NCBI GenBank assembly: GCA_016303035.1
Contig: JAEDML010000064.1
Location: 1-7,097 of the forward strand
Source of the DNA: Clostridiaceae bacterium
Lineage (GTDB): Bacteria > Bacillota > Clostridia > Oscillospirales > Acutalibacteraceae
Direction of reading: 5' to 3'
DNA: 7,097 nt
Shown here: positions 5,724 through 7,097 of the stretch, piece after piece
How positions within the stretch are numbered: position 1 is the stretch's first letter
Layout: every line of letters starts with the position of its first letter
Notes under the pieces: model-generated
Seen by the model: the letters and a program-made list of their open reading frames with translations, nothing else
Databases searched by the model: none
Told to the model about the DNA's origin: nothing
Position numbers and translations under genes: made by a program

Positions 5724-7004
5724 ATGAGTAATTATAAATTTGAAACACTTCAGCTTCATGTAGGTCAGGAACAGGCAGACCCTGCAACCGATTCCCGCGC
5801 GGTTCCGATTTACGCCACCACATCATATGTTTTCCATAATTCCGAGCATGCTGCCGCACGCTTCGGACTTGCGGACGCCGGCAATATTTACGGCAGGCTT
5901 ACAAACTCCACGCAGGATGTTTTTGAAAAGCGGATAGCGGCGCTTGAGGGCGGCACGGCCGCTCTTGCGGTAGCTTCGGGCGCGGCGGCAATTACATACA
6001 CAATTCAGGCGCTTGCCCAAGCGGGCGACCACATAGTCGCACAAAAGACAATCTACGGCGGAACCTATAATCTTTTAAATCATACGCTTAAGCAGTTCGG
6101 GATAAAAACTTCCTTTGTAAATGTACATAACCTTGATGAGGTTGAGGGCGCTATAAAAGAAAATACCAAAGCAATTTATATTGAAACGCTCGGCAACCCG
6201 AACAGCGATATTCCCGATATTGACGCAATATCCGAAATCGCGCATAAGCACGGGCTCCCCGTTGTTGTAGATAACACCTTCGGCACACCATATCTTATTA
6301 GGCCGATCGAACACGGAGCCGATATCGTTGTACATTCCGCAACTAAATTTATCGGCGGTCACGGCACTACGCTCGGAGGCGTAATTGTTGACAGCGGTAA
6401 ATTTGACTGGAAAGCAAGCGGAAAATACGCACCGATTGCGGCACCTAATCCAAGCTATCACGGCGTTTCCTTTGCCGACGCGGCAGGACCTGCGGCTTTT
6501 GTGACCTACATACGCGCTATTCTTCTCCGTGACGAGGGTGCTTCGATTTCTCCGTTTGCGGCATTCCTGCTTTTGCAGGGCACCGAGACTTTATCTCTGC
6601 GTTTGGAGCGCCACGCTGAAAACACAAAGAAGGTTATTGAATACCTTGTAAATCACCCGAAGGTGGCAAAGGTAAATCATCCGTCGCTGCCCGATCACCC
6701 CGACCACGCGCTTTATGAAAAATATTTTCCCAACGGCGGCGCCTCGATATTTACCTTTGAGATAAAGGGCGGCAAGGAGGAGGCCTTCCGATTTATTGAT
6801 AATCTTGAGATTTTCTCTCTGCTTGCAAATGTAGCCGATGTAAAATCTCTGGTGATTCATCCTGCCTCCACTACACATTCTCAGCTTACCGAAGAGGAAT
6901 TGGCAGAGCAGGGAATAACCCCCGCTACTATCCGGCTTTCAATCGGCACAGAGCATATTGACGATATTATTGCCGACCTTGAAAGAGGCTTTTCGGTTGT
7001 TTGA
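5724..7004 (+). CDS. metY: O-acetylhomoserine sulfhydrylase (EC 2.5.1.49)
   Basis: A PLP enzyme that joins O-acetyl-L-homoserine with sulfide to give homocysteine plus acetate, the direct sulfhydrylation route to methionine. The 426-residue length is typical of MetY and longer than MetB/MetC. Residues consistent with the Cys/Met metabolism PLP family are YGR (56-58), contacting the PLP phosphate of the neighbouring subunit; VASGAAA (83-89); Asp183 in VVDNTF, which binds the pyridine nitrogen; the PLP lysine Lys208 in SATKFIGGHG; and Arg404 in IRLSIG, for the substrate carboxylate. The insert NPSYHG (242-247) and PASTTHSQL (380-388) also fit MetY. The start at 5724 has AGAGG (5711-5715) 8 nt upstream. 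It appears monocistronic, with its own promoter, operator-like palindrome, attenuator and leader peptide, and a terminator right after the stop. It is cytosolic. O-succinylhomoserine or O-acetylserine as substrate is less likely but not excluded. Confidence 0.95.
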   Translation: MSNYKFETLQLHVGQEQADPATDSRAVPIYATTSYVFHNSEHAAARFGLADAGNIYGRLTNSTQDVFEKRIAALEGGTAALAVASGAAAITYTIQALAQAGDHIVAQKTIYGGTYNLLNHTLKQFGIKTSFVNVHNLDEVEGAIKENTKAIYIETLGNPNSDIPDIDAISEIAHKHGLPVVVDNTFGTPYLIRPIEHGADIVVHSATKFIGGHGTTLGGVIVDSGKFDWKASGKYAPIAAPNPSYHGVSFADAAGPAAFVTYIRAILLRDEGASISPFAAFLLLQGTETLSLRLERHAENTKKVIEYLVNHPKVAKVNHPSLPDHPDHALYEKYFPNGGASIFTFEIKGGKEEAFRFIDNLEIFSLLANVADVKSLVIHPASTTHSQLTEEELAEQGITPATIRLSIGTEHIDDIIADLERGFSVV

Positions 7005-7010
7005 TGTTAA

Positions 7011-7055
7011 AAAAAGCTAAATCCGCTCTCAAAAGAGGATGGATTTAGCTTTTTT
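7011..7055 (+). terminator. Strong intrinsic terminator after metY
   Basis: AAGCTAAATCC (7014-7024) pairs perfectly with GGATTTAGCTT (7041-7051). An inner CTC/GAG stem (7028-7030 with 7035-7037) is capped by AAAA. A run of T follows through 7055, and A bases precede the stem, so it could work in both directions. It begins 7 nt after the metY stop. Confidence 0.92.
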
Positions 7056-7079
7056 ATTATAGCTGTTTTAAAAACAAAG

Positions 7080-7097
7080 ACCCCGTGTTGACGGGGT
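7080..7097. terminator. GC-rich hairpin at the right edge, possible second terminator
   Basis: ACCCCGT (7080-7086), loop GTTG, ACGGGGT (7091-7097) is a perfect 7-bp stem ending exactly at the window edge. On the minus strand it is followed by CTTTGTTTTT, a fair T-rich tail, so it could end a convergent gene lying to the right. On the plus strand any T-run would lie beyond the window. Confidence 0.5.

Noticed and set aside
1..7097. CRISPR array, insertion sequence, tRNA or rRNA
   Set aside because: No regularly spaced repeats, transposase frame with terminal repeats, or cloverleaf/rRNA sequence was seen on either strand.

Overview
The window looks like a chromosomal segment of a low-to-moderate GC, anaerobic, probably gut-associated clostridial Firmicute (Ruminococcaceae/Oscillospiraceae or Lachnospiraceae style). 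This rests on AT-rich intergenic DNA with near-consensus sigma-A promoters, strong GGAGG-type ribosome binding sites, closely spaced genes, cysteine-rich cytosolic enzymes, and a carbohydrate-esterase/glycosidase operon beside a sulfur-amino-acid gene. The taxonomy is inferred, not proven.

Layout. (1) 6-227, minus strand: a 73-residue hypothetical protein read away from everything else. (2) 228-420: a divergent AT-rich intergenic region with a good plus-strand promoter (TTGAAT-17 bp-TATAAT, 325-353). (3) 421-5431: four plus-strand genes with gaps of 19, 2 and 13 nt, almost certainly one operon. They encode a SASA/SGNH-type carbohydrate O-acetylesterase, a large six-hairpin ((alpha/alpha)6-like) glycosidase of a family I cannot name, a short NodB-type (CE4-like) deacetylase and an alpha/beta-hydrolase esterase of the HGGG/GESAGG type. 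None has a signal peptide, so the operon most likely finishes the breakdown of imported, acyl-decorated oligosaccharides in the cytosol. It combines three unrelated deacylase folds with one glycan-cleaving enzyme. (4) 5432-5723: a 292-nt regulatory region. (5) 5724-7004: metY, O-acetylhomoserine sulfhydrylase, followed by a strong intrinsic terminator and a second small hairpin at the right edge.

The most unusual part is the metY leader. It contains, in order, a consensus extended promoter (TTGACA-17-TAATAT), a perfect 6-bp inverted repeat at the predicted transcription start (probably a repressor operator), and an RNA segment able to form an upstream hairpin or a mutually exclusive 8-bp antiterminator. 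Then come a 10-bp intrinsic terminator with a U-run, a strong Shine-Dalgarno, and a 20-codon peptide ending in Arg-Met-Cys-Phe. The peptide's stop-codon region can pair with the metY ribosome binding site. None of the riboswitch or T-box signatures I know is visible, so this is a candidate undescribed attenuation and leader-peptide system controlling homocysteine/methionine synthesis.

All structures and functions were read by eye. No folding, database search or phylogenetic comparison was run.
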